Shown in pieces: positions 7,479 to 17,964 of a DNA stretch of 28,567 nt. The DNA comes from Bacteroidia bacterium (lineage in GTDB: Bacteria > Bacteroidota > Bacteroidia > Bacteroidales > Azobacteroidaceae). The translations under genes were made by a program, and so were the position numbers. The stretch covers positions 1 to 28,567 of the forward strand of contig BNTV01000060.1 of assembly GCA_025996865.1 (NCBI GenBank). Direction: 5' to 3'. The notes below the pieces were generated by a model, which was not told the DNA's origin, searched no databases, and saw only the letters and a program-made list of their open reading frames with translations. How positions within the stretch are numbered: position 1 is the stretch's first letter; every line of letters begins with the position of its first letter.

Positions 7479-8171
7479 TTAATTTGTTTTATTATTATAT
7501 AGCCGCGCCACAAAATCTTCTATTTTTGAGCATTTATCCAATGTAATGTCACCGATTCTTGTCCGCCGCAATTGAATTAAGTAAGCGCCGGAATTCAAAG
7601 CGATTCCGATATCTCTTGCCAATGCCCGAATGTAAGTTCCTTTACTGCAAACGATTCGCACTTCTATTTCATCCGGTTGGAAAGATAAAAGCGCTATCTC
7701 ATCAATAACTAATAATTTGGGCTTCAACGCTACCGCAATTCCTTTTCTCGCCAAATCATAAGCCTTATTGCCTTGCACTTTAACGGCTGAATACGCCGGG
7801 GGAATTTGTTCAATACTTCCGGTAAACTGCTGTAATACAGCTTCTACGGCTTCTTTGGTAATATGGTTTGTCCCATAAACCGCGTCAATCTCCGTCTCCG
7901 AATCGAAAGAAGGCGTAGTAGCTCCCAACCGCATGGTAGCGACATATTCTTTCGTAAGATATTGAAATTCATCGATTTTCTTCGTCGCTTTGCCTGTACA
8001 AACAATCATTACACCGGTCGCCAAAGGATCTAACGTTCCCGCGTGCCCGACCTTAATCTTTTTTATTTTTAAGAAACGGGAAATTTCATACCGGATCTTA
8101 TTAACCAAATCAAAGGAAGTCCAGTGAAGCGGTTTATCAAAATACAAAATTTCTCCTTCTTGAAAATCCAT
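7479..8171 (-). CDS. truB: tRNA pseudouridine(55) synthase
   Basis: Forms pseudouridine 55 in the T loop of tRNA. From ATG at 8171 the protein has 230 residues and begins [20 protein letters not shown], matching other Bacteroidales TruB. An in-frame TTG at 8186 would add five residues and overlap uppP. The catalytic Asp48 lies in [33 protein letters not shown] and [15 protein letters not shown] are further TruB motifs. The protein lacks a long C-terminal PUA extension, in keeping with the short Bacteroidetes type. It follows uppP by 4 bp. Confidence 0.95.
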   Translation of the reverse strand: MDFQEGEILYFDKPLHWTSFDLVNKIRYEISRFLKIKKIKVGHAGTLDPLATGVMIVCTGKATKKIDEFQYLTKEYVATMRLGATTPSFDSETEIDAVYGTNHITKEAVEAVLQQFTGSIEQIPPAYSAVKVQGNKAYDLARKGIAVALKPKLLVIDEIALLSFQPDEIEVRIVCSKGTYIRALARDIGIALNSGAYLIQLRRTRIGDITLDKCSKIEDFVARLYNNKTN

Positions 8172-8175
8172 ATTT

Positions 8176-8970
8176 TTAAACTTCAAGATGAACGCCGCAA
8201 TAAAGCAAAATCAAAATCAACAAACCAGCCAAAATCCGGTAATAACCAAAAGCCTTAAAACCATATTTCGTCAGAAATCCGATGAAAAACCTTATCGCAG
8301 CCATCGCTACAATAAATGCAACTATATTACCGACTATCAACAAATTGATATTGTCGATTAACAATTGCCTCGATTCGTCTTTAAGCAGCAATTTCAACAG
8401 TTTGTAACCCGAAGCAGCCGCCATAGTCGGCACTGCCAGGAAAAATGAAAATTCCGCCGCCGTTTTCCTGCTGAATTTTTGCGCCATCCCGCCCACAATC
8501 GTCGCCATCGAACGTGAAACACCCGGAATCATCGCTACACATTGTGCCAAACCAATTTTAAATGCCTTGGAATCAGTCATTTCCGGTTCGTTTTTTTCGG
8601 GATGGGTAAACCATTTATCCACATAGAGCATGAAAAATCCGCCTATAATCAGCATCACAGACACGACCCAAACGTTTTCGAGCAAAGCGTCGATAAAATC
8701 ACTCGCCAAAAAACCAATCACGGCTGCGGGAATAAAGGCAATCAATAATTTCCGGTAAAAATCCCAGGATTGCCAGAATTTTTTCCAATACAAAACCAAA
8801 ACGGACAAAATGGCTCCGAACTGGATAATTACAGTAAACGCTTTGACGAAATCGTCACTTTTTACACCCATAATCCCTTGTGCGATAACCATGTGCCCCG
8901 TGGAAGATACCGGTAAAAACTCGGTTAAACCTTCAACAATAGCGATGACAATTGTTTGAAACCAATCCAT
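8176..8970 (-). CDS. uppP: undecaprenyl-diphosphatase
   Basis: Integral membrane phosphatase that recycles undecaprenyl diphosphate to the carrier lipid for peptidoglycan and glycan synthesis; loss gives bacitracin sensitivity in other bacteria. It has 264 residues and multiple hydrophobic segments. The signature [14 protein letters not shown] (about residues 13-26) and the second motif [14 protein letters not shown] (about 150-163) supply the catalytic acidic, Ser and Arg residues. It sits 2 bp after the DUF3098 gene. Confidence 0.96.
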   Translation of the reverse strand: MDWFQTIVIAIVEGLTEFLPVSSTGHMVIAQGIMGVKSDDFVKAFTVIIQFGAILSVLVLYWKKFWQSWDFYRKLLIAFIPAAVIGFLASDFIDALLENVWVVSVMLIIGGFFMLYVDKWFTHPEKNEPEMTDSKAFKIGLAQCVAMIPGVSRSMATIVGGMAQKFSRKTAAEFSFFLAVPTMAAASGYKLLKLLLKDESRQLLIDNINLLIVGNIVAFIVAMAAIRFFIGFLTKYGFKAFGYYRILAGLLILILLYCGVHLEV

Positions 8971-8972
8971 GC

Positions 8973-9221
8973 TTATTGCTTTTCAATGTTTGCTTTGTCT
9001 TTCGGTTTTTTGAGAATCGCCCAAACGACCAGAATGAAACCGGTCATTGTAACGATTGGGGCGATTACGATCCGTCGTGCGTTAAAAATAGCCGGGTCAA
9101 ACCCTGTTTCTTCGGTAGTCTTCGCTCCCGACATCAGCCAAAAACCGATGATAACCAATAGAATTGAAACGGACAGAATGATAAAATTCTCTTTCCCGAA
9201 AACAAAATTTCTTTTATTCAT
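8973..9221 (-). CDS. DUF3098 family small membrane protein
   Basis: Membrane protein of 82 residues with two predicted transmembrane helices (about 13-31 and 50-69) and a short loop, [20 protein letters not shown], between them. The N-terminal FVFGKENF and the loop [11 protein letters not shown] are typical of DUF3098. Function is unknown. Its constant position between ftsX and uppP in Bacteroidales suggests an envelope or division role, which is inference. Confidence 0.88.
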   Translation of the reverse strand: MNKRNFVFGKENFIILSVSILLVIIGFWLMSGAKTTEETGFDPAIFNARRIVIAPIVTMTGFILVVWAILKKPKDKANIEKQ

Positions 9222-9262
9222 TGTTAGTTAATTTATGTATATTGTTGATAATCTTTTTATTG

Positions 9263-10174
9263 TCACACATAATATAAATCGTCACTCTCCATTCCAATAT
9301 AACGGTTTACAGCGAAAAAAGTTGTCACGGCAGTAATAATTATTCCTAAAACCGTCACAACGCCAAACACGATATACAGCGAATCCAAATTGATTATTTC
9401 CGAAATCCGGATAATTCCGCCACCTACCGAAGCGTCGCCCAATTTGGTCACCACATAATATAAAAAACAGACCAACAAACCGTTCGCAAGAATAGCCGCA
9501 ACCATTCCCATAAAAATATTCGTCCGGACGAAAGGCCAACAAATAAATCCGGGCGTAGCGCCAACCAATTTCATCGTATGAATCAAAAACCGTTTGGAAT
9601 ACACCGTCAACCGGATCGTATTGTTAATCAATGCCAAAGAAATAACGAACAAAACAACAGCCAGAATGAAAAAAATGAGTCCTAATTTTTTCAGGTTTTT
9701 ATTAACCAAATGCAATAAATCGTTTCGGTATTCAATCGTATTGATGTTCGTCGAAAAATTTTTGATTTTTTTTTCTATCGCCGGAAGACTGTCGGCTTCA
9801 GCATAGCGGGCGTTCAGATTCACCACAATTATCGAAGGCAAAGGATTGAAGCCTAAAAATACGGATGGGTCTTCTCCGATGTATTGTTTGGCAGCTTCAT
9901 CTTTTGAAATATATTTGGCAGTCTTCACAAAAGGCGCATTTTCCAGTTGCATCAGCAAAGAATAGAGTTGTGGGGCTTCCGTGTCGTCGGACAAAACAAT
10001 GTCGAACGAAAGACTTTCTTTCATGTAAATAGATAATTTATTGGCAAATACAGTCAACAGGAGTATTAACCCCAGCAGAAAAAGCACCAAAGAAATACTG
10101 ACAATAACGGTTACTTTTGAATTAATAAAAGTCATCGATGAAATTGTACGCTTATGTTTCATTCTTTTTGCCAA
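9263..10174 (-). CDS. ftsX: cell division protein FtsX (permease-like)
   Basis: FtsX works with the ATPase FtsE to transmit a signal across the membrane to peptidoglycan hydrolases at division. The 303-residue protein has one N-terminal membrane helix (about residues 23-46), an extracytoplasmic domain (about 47-160), and three C-terminal helices typical of the FtsX permease fold. The stretch SLALINNTIRLTVYSKRFLIHTMKLVGATPGFICWPFV is the family core between helices. ftsE is not in the window. It is the first gene of the minus-strand group, 41 bp before the DUF3098 gene. Confidence 0.92.
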   Translation of the reverse strand: MAKRMKHKRTISSMTFINSKVTVIVSISLVLFLLGLILLLTVFANKLSIYMKESLSFDIVLSDDTEAPQLYSLLMQLENAPFVKTAKYISKDEAAKQYIGEDPSVFLGFNPLPSIIVVNLNARYAEADSLPAIEKKIKNFSTNINTIEYRNDLLHLVNKNLKKLGLIFFILAVVLFVISLALINNTIRLTVYSKRFLIHTMKLVGATPGFICWPFVRTNIFMGMVAAILANGLLVCFLYYVVTKLGDASVGGGIIRISEIINLDSLYIVFGVVTVLGIIITAVTTFFAVNRYIGMESDDLYYV

Positions 10175-11982
<1,808 letters not shown>

Positions 11983-11985
11983 ACC

Positions 11986-12073
11986 TACCCCCCAACCCCC
12001 TAAAGGGGGAGTTTGGGTAGTGGGTTTAACAATTGTGCTGCGGCCAAGTCCCCTTCAGGGGATTTAGGGGTAA
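11986..12073. repeat. dispersed palindromic repeat, copy 2 (MITE/REP-like)
   Basis: Starts TACCCCCCAACCCCCTAAAG and ends GATTTAGGGGTAA, matching copy 1 at 4671-4782 in the same orientation. Shared blocks: the palindrome CCCCCTAAAGGGGG (11996-12009), a segment like ATTGTGCTG, CAAGTCCCCTT, and the right inverted end. It is about 88 bp against 112 bp for copy 1. It directly follows the guaB stop, so its hairpins could act as a terminator or mRNA end-stabiliser. Confidence 0.75.
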
Positions 12074-12162
12074 ATTTGAGGATAGTTACAATAATTCCTA
12101 ATTGCTTCCGTTTAAACAAAGATATTTTATGTCTAACAACTACAAAAAAAGGTGATTTTTTT

Positions 12163-14112
12163 ATGAAGAAGTGTTTTTTCTTTCTTTTAATGATGATTTC
12201 GGTTTCCGTTACCGCCCAAACGAATGATCCGGTAATTATGACCATCCATGGAAATGACGTCAGGAAGTCGGAATTTGAATATATTTATAACAAAAATAAC
12301 AGTGAAGAATCCATTGAAAAGAGATCATTGGAAGACTATGCGGAATTATTTAAAAACTTCAAGCTGAAAGTAGCGGAAGCCGAAGCCCAGAAATTGGATA
12401 CACAGCCCGATTTCGTGCGGGAATTGTCCGAATACCGGATTCAATTGGCCAAGCCTTATCTCGACAGTTTGGAAACGGATGTTAATTTTGAAAAGAGAGA
12501 ATACGACCGCATGAAATCTTTTATTGAGGTCAGCCATATTTTGTTTCCTTTCCCGGGTGTCCCCGACAATAAATTCAAAATTCTGCCGACCGATACTTTA
12601 GAAACGTATAAAAAAGCCTTGCAGGTTTACAATCGCATTCGCAAAGGCGAAAGCTTTGATAAAATGGTGAAGGAATATACCCTTGATGAACAAACCAAAG
12701 GACGTGACGGTTATTTGGGTTGGTTCACCGGCTTACAATTGAATCTGCCTTTGGAAGATGCAGCTTACAGCTTGCCGGCCGGACAAGTGGGAATTACCCG
12801 CAGCAACTACGGATACCATATTCTTAAAATACTTAACAAGAAAAATAATCCCGGACAAGTCAAGGCTTCCCATATTTTGATTACTGTTCCGGAAGGCGCG
12901 GATGAAGCGAAAATTAGCGAAGCGAAAAATAAAATAGATTCCATTTATAAGGCTTTGTTGGACGGAGCTGATTTCGCTACCTTGGCCAGGGAAAATTCGA
13001 AAGATCCGGGAAGCGCCGGCAAAGGCGGTGATTTGGGATGGTTCGGATACGGATCAATGGTTGAAGAATTCAGGGACAACATATTCGCATTGAAAGAAAC
13101 AGGCGCTTTGACCAAACCGTTCAGAACCCGATTCGGATTCCATATTGCTAAATTGACCGGTGCAACGCCCCTGGAATCGTTTGAAGAAAAACAGGCAGGA
13201 ATCGAAGATCTCTTGAAAAAAGGCGGATATACGGTTGCTTTGTATAAACCGGCCATCGATAAATTGAAAAAAGAGTACGGTTTTTCCAAAGATGATCAAA
13301 TGTATCAAAAACTGATCAATTCGGCTGTTACCCTGTATCCGACCGACAGTTTGTACGAAGCTGCGTATCTAAACAATTCCGGTGTTTTATTCAAGGTAAA
13401 TAATGTTGCTTATACGGCAAATGATTTTATAAGTTTCTTAAAAAAAGACCCTTATTCTCCGAATAAAATATCGACGGAATTAGTAGCCGAAAGACTGAAT
13501 GCTTATGAATACTCCGTTTTGCTGAATACCTTGAATCAGGATTTGGAAAACCGCAATCCGGAATTTGCCAATTTGATCCGGGAATTTCGCGACGGTTCGT
13601 TGATGTTCGAAATCAGTAAACGTGAAGTTTGGGACAAAGCTTCTTCCGATTTGGACGGACTCCGGAATTTTTTTGATGCCAATAAACAGCTATATACATG
13701 GGATGAACCGCATTATAAAGGATATATAATTTTTGCAAAAGATGCTGCAACCAAAAAGAAAATGCAAAAAGAAATTTCCAAAATGAAACCCGAAGAAGCC
13801 GTTGCCTATTTGAATGAAAATTATAAAGTCGGCGAAGTTTCTTATGTAAAGGTTGAAAAAGGAGTATTCAAAAAAGGCGAAAATCCGTTTGTCGATGAGC
13901 AAGCTTTCAAAACCGGCAAAGCCGGAAGACCGGAGGAATTCGCCGATTTCTTCCTTTTGGGAAAGGTACTGAATGCACCCGATTCATTTACCGATATTCG
14001 CGGTACGGTTGTTACCGATTATCAGGATTATTTAGAAAAAGAATGGATCAAAAAACTGAACGAAAAATATCCGGTAAAAATATACAAAGACGTATTAATT
14101 TTAATAAAATGA
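12163..14112 (+). CDS. periplasmic peptidylprolyl isomerase with two parvulin domains
   Basis: Predicted periplasmic folding chaperone of 649 residues. ATG at 12163 gives the signal peptide MKKCFFFLLMMISVSVTAQ; an upstream in-frame ATG at 12013 lies in the dispersed repeat and is rejected. A helical N-terminal chaperone-like region (about 20-115) is followed by two parvulin rotamase domains: EVSHILFPF to GYHILKILN (about 121-227) and VKASHILITV to FGFHIAKLTG (about 232-330). The remaining ~300 residues contain no motif I recognise. It heads a set of three related envelope genes, 16 bp before the next. Likely role is outer-membrane protein biogenesis, by analogy with SurA/PpiD. Confidence 0.9.
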   Translation: MKKCFFFLLMMISVSVTAQTNDPVIMTIHGNDVRKSEFEYIYNKNNSEESIEKRSLEDYAELFKNFKLKVAEAEAQKLDTQPDFVRELSEYRIQLAKPYLDSLETDVNFEKREYDRMKSFIEVSHILFPFPGVPDNKFKILPTDTLETYKKALQVYNRIRKGESFDKMVKEYTLDEQTKGRDGYLGWFTGLQLNLPLEDAAYSLPAGQVGITRSNYGYHILKILNKKNNPGQVKASHILITVPEGADEAKISEAKNKIDSIYKALLDGADFATLARENSKDPGSAGKGGDLGWFGYGSMVEEFRDNIFALKETGALTKPFRTRFGFHIAKLTGATPLESFEEKQAGIEDLLKKGGYTVALYKPAIDKLKKEYGFSKDDQMYQKLINSAVTLYPTDSLYEAAYLNNSGVLFKVNNVAYTANDFISFLKKDPYSPNKISTELVAERLNAYEYSVLLNTLNQDLENRNPEFANLIREFRDGSLMFEISKREVWDKASSDLDGLRNFFDANKQLYTWDEPHYKGYIIFAKDAATKKKMQKEISKMKPEEAVAYLNENYKVGEVSYVKVEKGVFKKGENPFVDEQAFKTGKAGRPEEFADFFLLGKVLNAPDSFTDIRGTVVTDYQDYLEKEWIKKLNEKYPVKIYKDVLILIK

Positions 14113-14128
14113 TATTCTTTAACTATTT

Positions 14129-14977
14129 ATGAGATTCATATTTCCGGTAGTTATTGTATCTTTGCTGCTGATTTCCTGCTCACAATCGAGTGAAAATGCT
14201 AATTCACCGATTGTTAAGGCAGGAAGTAAGGTGTTGACGAAACAGGTTTTGGATGAAAATATTCCTGCCGGTTTGTCTCACAATGATAGTATTATCGAGG
14301 CTGAATATTATATCAGGAACTGGATTACCGATGTGTTGATGTATGATATTGCCGAAAAAAACACAGGCAGTATGGAACATATCAACCAATTGGTTGAAAG
14401 CTACAGGAAATCTTTAGTGATTTATCAATACCAGGAACAGCTGATTAATGAAAAGGTGGTTAAAAACATCGGTGAACAAGACCTCTATAATTATTACAAA
14501 GACAATAAGGAAAAATTCAAGCTGGATCAATATCTGATAAAAGGGGTTTTTCTGAAAGTTCCCATAGAGGCGCCGGACGTTGAAGAAATCAGGAATAGTT
14601 ATAAATCCGTATCTTCGCAGGCTGCGAGAGAAAAATTAGAAAGATTCAGCGTTCGCAATGCGGTGACTTTTGATTATTTTTTGGATAAATGGGTTTCTTT
14701 CGACGAGTTGAAAAACAACTGGCCGGCAGCAAGCAGAAAAGCGGTTGTTTTGGGAACCGACCGGAATTATTTCGAACAACAGGATGAAGTCCATTGTTAC
14801 TTTCTGAATGTCACTGAGTTTTTGTCGCCGGATGATTTTGCGCCGTTTGAATACGTCAAGCCTGTTATTCAGGAAATGCTTGTCAACCAACGGAAAATCG
14901 ACTTTCTGAAACAGACGGAAAACGAGATTTATCAACGGGCATTAAACAAAGGAGACATCAAATTTTATAAAGAATAA
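14129..14977 (+). CDS. SurA-associated lipoprotein, PPIase-like without clear catalytic domain
   Basis: Predicted lipoprotein of 282 residues, with lipobox LISC and lipidated Cys17. The layout resembles SurA-type chaperones: PIVKAGSKVLTKQVLDENIPAG after the signal, then a helical region (LINEKVVKNIGEQDLYNYYKDN), but I see no full parvulin motif, so it is probably a chaperone-like protein without isomerase activity. It lies between two parvulin proteins, 16 bp after one and 14 bp before the other, which ties it to outer-membrane protein folding. Exact function unknown. Confidence 0.75.
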   Translation: MRFIFPVVIVSLLLISCSQSSENANSPIVKAGSKVLTKQVLDENIPAGLSHNDSIIEAEYYIRNWITDVLMYDIAEKNTGSMEHINQLVESYRKSLVIYQYQEQLINEKVVKNIGEQDLYNYYKDNKEKFKLDQYLIKGVFLKVPIEAPDVEEIRNSYKSVSSQAAREKLERFSVRNAVTFDYFLDKWVSFDELKNNWPAASRKAVVLGTDRNYFEQQDEVHCYFLNVTEFLSPDDFAPFEYVKPVIQEMLVNQRKIDFLKQTENEIYQRALNKGDIKFYKE

Positions 14978-14991
14978 TACAATAAAAAGAA

Positions 14992-16362
14992 ATGAAGAAG
15001 TTTTTACTTTTAGTTCTGATTGCACTTTCCAATTTAGTTGCGTTACAAGCGCAAAACAATGTAATAGATGAAGTTATCTGGGTTATTGGAGACGATGCCA
15101 TCCTTTTGTCGGATGTTGAAAATGCACGTTTGCAAATGCAATTGGAAAGGCAACGGTTATCGGGCGATCCCTATTGTGTGATACCCGAACGGATGGCCAT
15201 CCAAAAACTGTTTCTGCATCAGGCGAAATTAGACAGTATAGAAATTCCCGACTCAAGAGTTTATCCGCGAGTAGAAGCCTCGATAACTTATGCCATCAGT
15301 CAGATCGGTTCTCAGGAAAAATTGGAGGAATATCTGGGTAAATCGGTAAATGCCTATCGGGAAGAGTTGCGCACCAATATAAAAGAAAATGCCGTCGTTC
15401 AGGAAGTACAGGCTAAACTCGTTGAAAATCTGAAAATTACGCCTGCCGAAGTAAGGACTTTCTTCAATAGAATTCCTCAGGACAGCCTTCCTTTTATCGA
15501 AACAACCGTTGAAGCTCAAATTGTTACCATTGAACCAACGGTTTCTTTGGCGGAAATCGACAATATTAAAGAACGTTTAAGGGGATATTCGGAACAGGTT
15601 ACCAGCGGACAGCGACAATTTTCCACTTTGGCGCGAATGTATTCGGAAGATAAAAATTCGGCCGAAATAGGCGGTGATTTGGGATTTATGGGAAAAGGAA
15701 TGCTTGATCCGGAATTTGCAGCTGTCGCATTTGAATTAAATGATCCGAAACGAATTTCCAGAATTGTCAAAAGTGAATTCGGTTATCATATCATCCAATT
15801 GATTGAAAAACGCGGAGATAGAATTAATGCTCGCCACATTTTGCTCAAACCGGAAATTTCTGCGGAAGAACTGACCGCTGCGACTCAGAAATTAGATTCG
15901 GTCAGGAATGACATCGTAAACGGGAAATTTACTTTTGAAGAAGCGGCTACCTATTTGTCCGCCGACAAAGATACCCGCAACAATCAAGGTTTGATGGTAA
16001 ACAGCGACGAAGAAAGAAATACCGACAGAGTAGGAACTTCCCGGTTCGAAATGAGCGAATTGCCTCCTGAAATCGGGAAAATAGTTTATACAATGAAAGT
16101 AGGCGATATTTCCAAACCGTTCATCATGATTAATTCCAAAGGACAGCAAATCGCCGCCATTGTAAAATTGAAATCCCGGATAGAAGGACACAAAGCCAAT
16201 TTGTCCGAAGATTTTCAAGCGCTGAAGTCCATGGTGGAAGCCGAGAAACGCGAACAGATCATCAATAAATGGATTGCCAAAAAGCAAAAAGAAACGTATA
16301 TCCGCATCAACGATAATTGGAAAAATTGCGATTTCGAAAATGATGGATGGGTACAAAAATAA
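14992..16362 (+). CDS. surA: SurA-like periplasmic peptidylprolyl isomerase
   Basis: Periplasmic chaperone/isomerase of 456 residues, the usual SurA size. A signal peptide (MKKFLLLVLIALSNLVALQA) is followed by the SurA N-domain, seen in NVIDEVIWVIGDDAILLSDV. Two parvulin domains follow: one from about residue 172, with GGDLGFMGKGMLDPEFAAVA and GYHIIQLIEKRGD, and one from about 279 (INARHILLKP) to 385. The order N-domain, P1, P2 matches SurA. The 3' end overlaps the OstA-like gene by about 20 bp, implying coupled expression with outer-membrane assembly genes. The symbol is assigned by architecture; Bacteroidetes carry several SurA-like proteins. Confidence 0.88.
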   Translation: MKKFLLLVLIALSNLVALQAQNNVIDEVIWVIGDDAILLSDVENARLQMQLERQRLSGDPYCVIPERMAIQKLFLHQAKLDSIEIPDSRVYPRVEASITYAISQIGSQEKLEEYLGKSVNAYREELRTNIKENAVVQEVQAKLVENLKITPAEVRTFFNRIPQDSLPFIETTVEAQIVTIEPTVSLAEIDNIKERLRGYSEQVTSGQRQFSTLARMYSEDKNSAEIGGDLGFMGKGMLDPEFAAVAFELNDPKRISRIVKSEFGYHIIQLIEKRGDRINARHILLKPEISAEELTAATQKLDSVRNDIVNGKFTFEEAATYLSADKDTRNNQGLMVNSDEERNTDRVGTSRFEMSELPPEIGKIVYTMKVGDISKPFIMINSKGQQIAAIVKLKSRIEGHKANLSEDFQALKSMVEAEKREQIINKWIAKKQKETYIRINDNWKNCDFENDGWVQK

Positions 16363-17947
16363 CAGGCTTTTACCTGCAATTTTCATTCTCCTTTTCGTTG
16401 TAACATTTTTCATCGGAATGGCTCAAACTCCTCAAAAACAGGGGGGAGCATCCAAGGCTGCCATCGAATACGCCGACTCTTCCGGTTTGTTGGAACAAAA
16501 TATTCAAATTTTACGGGGAAATGTTGTCATGCGGCACGACAGTTCTTACATGTATTGCGACAGCGCTTATTTTAACGATGCCACCCAAACGATGGAAGCT
16601 TTCAGCAATGTCCGCTTCGAACAGGGGGATACCTTGTTTATTTATGGCGATTATTTACATTACGACGCCAATATTCAACTGGCAAAACTCCGCAATCATG
16701 TCCGCATGATAAACCGGGACGTTACCCTGTTCACCGACAGTTTCAACTACGATCGAGGTATCAATATCGCTTATTATTTCAATAACGGCCGGCTCCTTGA
16801 TTCCATCAATGAATTGAAATCCGTTTATGCGCAATATTCACCGCAAACGAAATTCGCTTATTTCAAAAATTCCGTCCGGCTGACCAATCCGCAATTCGTA
16901 CTTACTTGTGATACACTGAAATACAATACGGAAACCCGGATTGCCGATATTATAAGCCCAACCATCATCGAATCCGACAGCGGCACAATCCATACCGACA
17001 AAGGATGGTATAACACCCTCACCGAAGAATCCCTGTTGCAAAACCGTTCCATGGTTGTGAGCAAAGACAAGACCAAAACGATAACGGCCGATTCGCTGTT
17101 TTACAATAAAGCAGACGGATTTATCGAAGCCTTCGGCAATATGGCGCTGAACGATACGGTGAAAAAAGTCATCTTGCTGGGGAATTATGGTTATTACGAT
17201 GAAAATACAAAATTCGCTTTTGCTACCGATTCGGCGCAAATGATTGAATATTCCCAAAAAGATTCGCTTTTTGCCCATGCCGATACCATGTCGATGACAA
17301 CCATCGACCAGGAAAGAGAAATCAAAGCCTATTACGGCGTCCGATTTTATCGCATTGATTTACAGGGAGTTTGTGACTCGTTACAGTTTAATACCGCCGA
17401 TTCTGTTTTGAATATGTACAAAAATCCCATCCTGTGGAACACCGGCTATCAGATGAATGGAGATACGATTAAAATCCTTTTCAACGACAGCACCATCGAA
17501 CGGATGTATGTATTGCAATATTCTTTTGCCATCCAGAAACTCGAATCGTCCATTGATTCAAGTTATTTTAACCAATTGAAAGGCAAGAATATAACTGCCT
17601 ATTTTCAGAATGGGGAAATCTACCGGATGCACGTGGACGGCAATGCGGAATCCATTTATTATCCGATTGAAAACGATGGCTCTTTTGTCGGACTGTTTAA
17701 GTCAATCAGCAGTTACATTGATTTTGACATAAAAAACCGGAAACCCTTCCGGATAAACTGGTATCCCGAGGCGGATTGTGATATTTTGCCCATTCCGGAC
17801 TTAAAGCCCGATGATAAATTTTTGAAAGATTTCATCAATTATGATTATCTTCGTCCCAAGCGCAGAGAAGACATCTTTGTGAAGGTTGAGATGAAAAAGG
17901 AAGATGTTCCGCAACCCCGCAGGATACGCGGACAACGTAAACAGTAA
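16340..17947 (+). CDS. OstA/LptA-like organic solvent tolerance protein
   Basis: Exported protein of about 535 residues related to the LptA/OstA domain that carries lipopolysaccharide across the periplasm. The chosen start is the ATG ATG pair at 16340/16343, overlapping the surA 3' end; the alternative at 16274 would extend 22 residues into surA. A membrane or signal segment (about residues 10-30, LLPAIFILLFVVTFFIGMAQ) is followed by many beta-strand repeats of OstA type: ILRGNVVMRHDSSYMYCDSA, RFEQGDTLFIYGDYLHYDA, ALNDTVKKVILLGNYGYYDE. It is far longer than E. coli LptA, as usual in Bacteroidetes. The basic C-terminus (PRRIRGQRKQ) is unusual for an exported domain. Confidence 0.85.
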   Translation: MMDGYKNNRLLPAIFILLFVVTFFIGMAQTPQKQGGASKAAIEYADSSGLLEQNIQILRGNVVMRHDSSYMYCDSAYFNDATQTMEAFSNVRFEQGDTLFIYGDYLHYDANIQLAKLRNHVRMINRDVTLFTDSFNYDRGINIAYYFNNGRLLDSINELKSVYAQYSPQTKFAYFKNSVRLTNPQFVLTCDTLKYNTETRIADIISPTIIESDSGTIHTDKGWYNTLTEESLLQNRSMVVSKDKTKTITADSLFYNKADGFIEAFGNMALNDTVKKVILLGNYGYYDENTKFAFATDSAQMIEYSQKDSLFAHADTMSMTTIDQEREIKAYYGVRFYRIDLQGVCDSLQFNTADSVLNMYKNPILWNTGYQMNGDTIKILFNDSTIERMYVLQYSFAIQKLESSIDSSYFNQLKGKNITAYFQNGEIYRMHVDGNAESIYYPIENDGSFVGLFKSISSYIDFDIKNRKPFRINWYPEADCDILPIPDLKPDDKFLKDFINYDYLRPKRREDIFVKVEMKKEDVPQPRRIRGQRKQ

Positions 17948-17964
17948 CACCTGATTTTAGACTT

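Noticed and set aside
12013..12162. N-terminal extension of the first PPIase
   Set aside because: It translates the dispersed repeat and hides the signal peptide; ATG at 12163 is followed by a proper leader.
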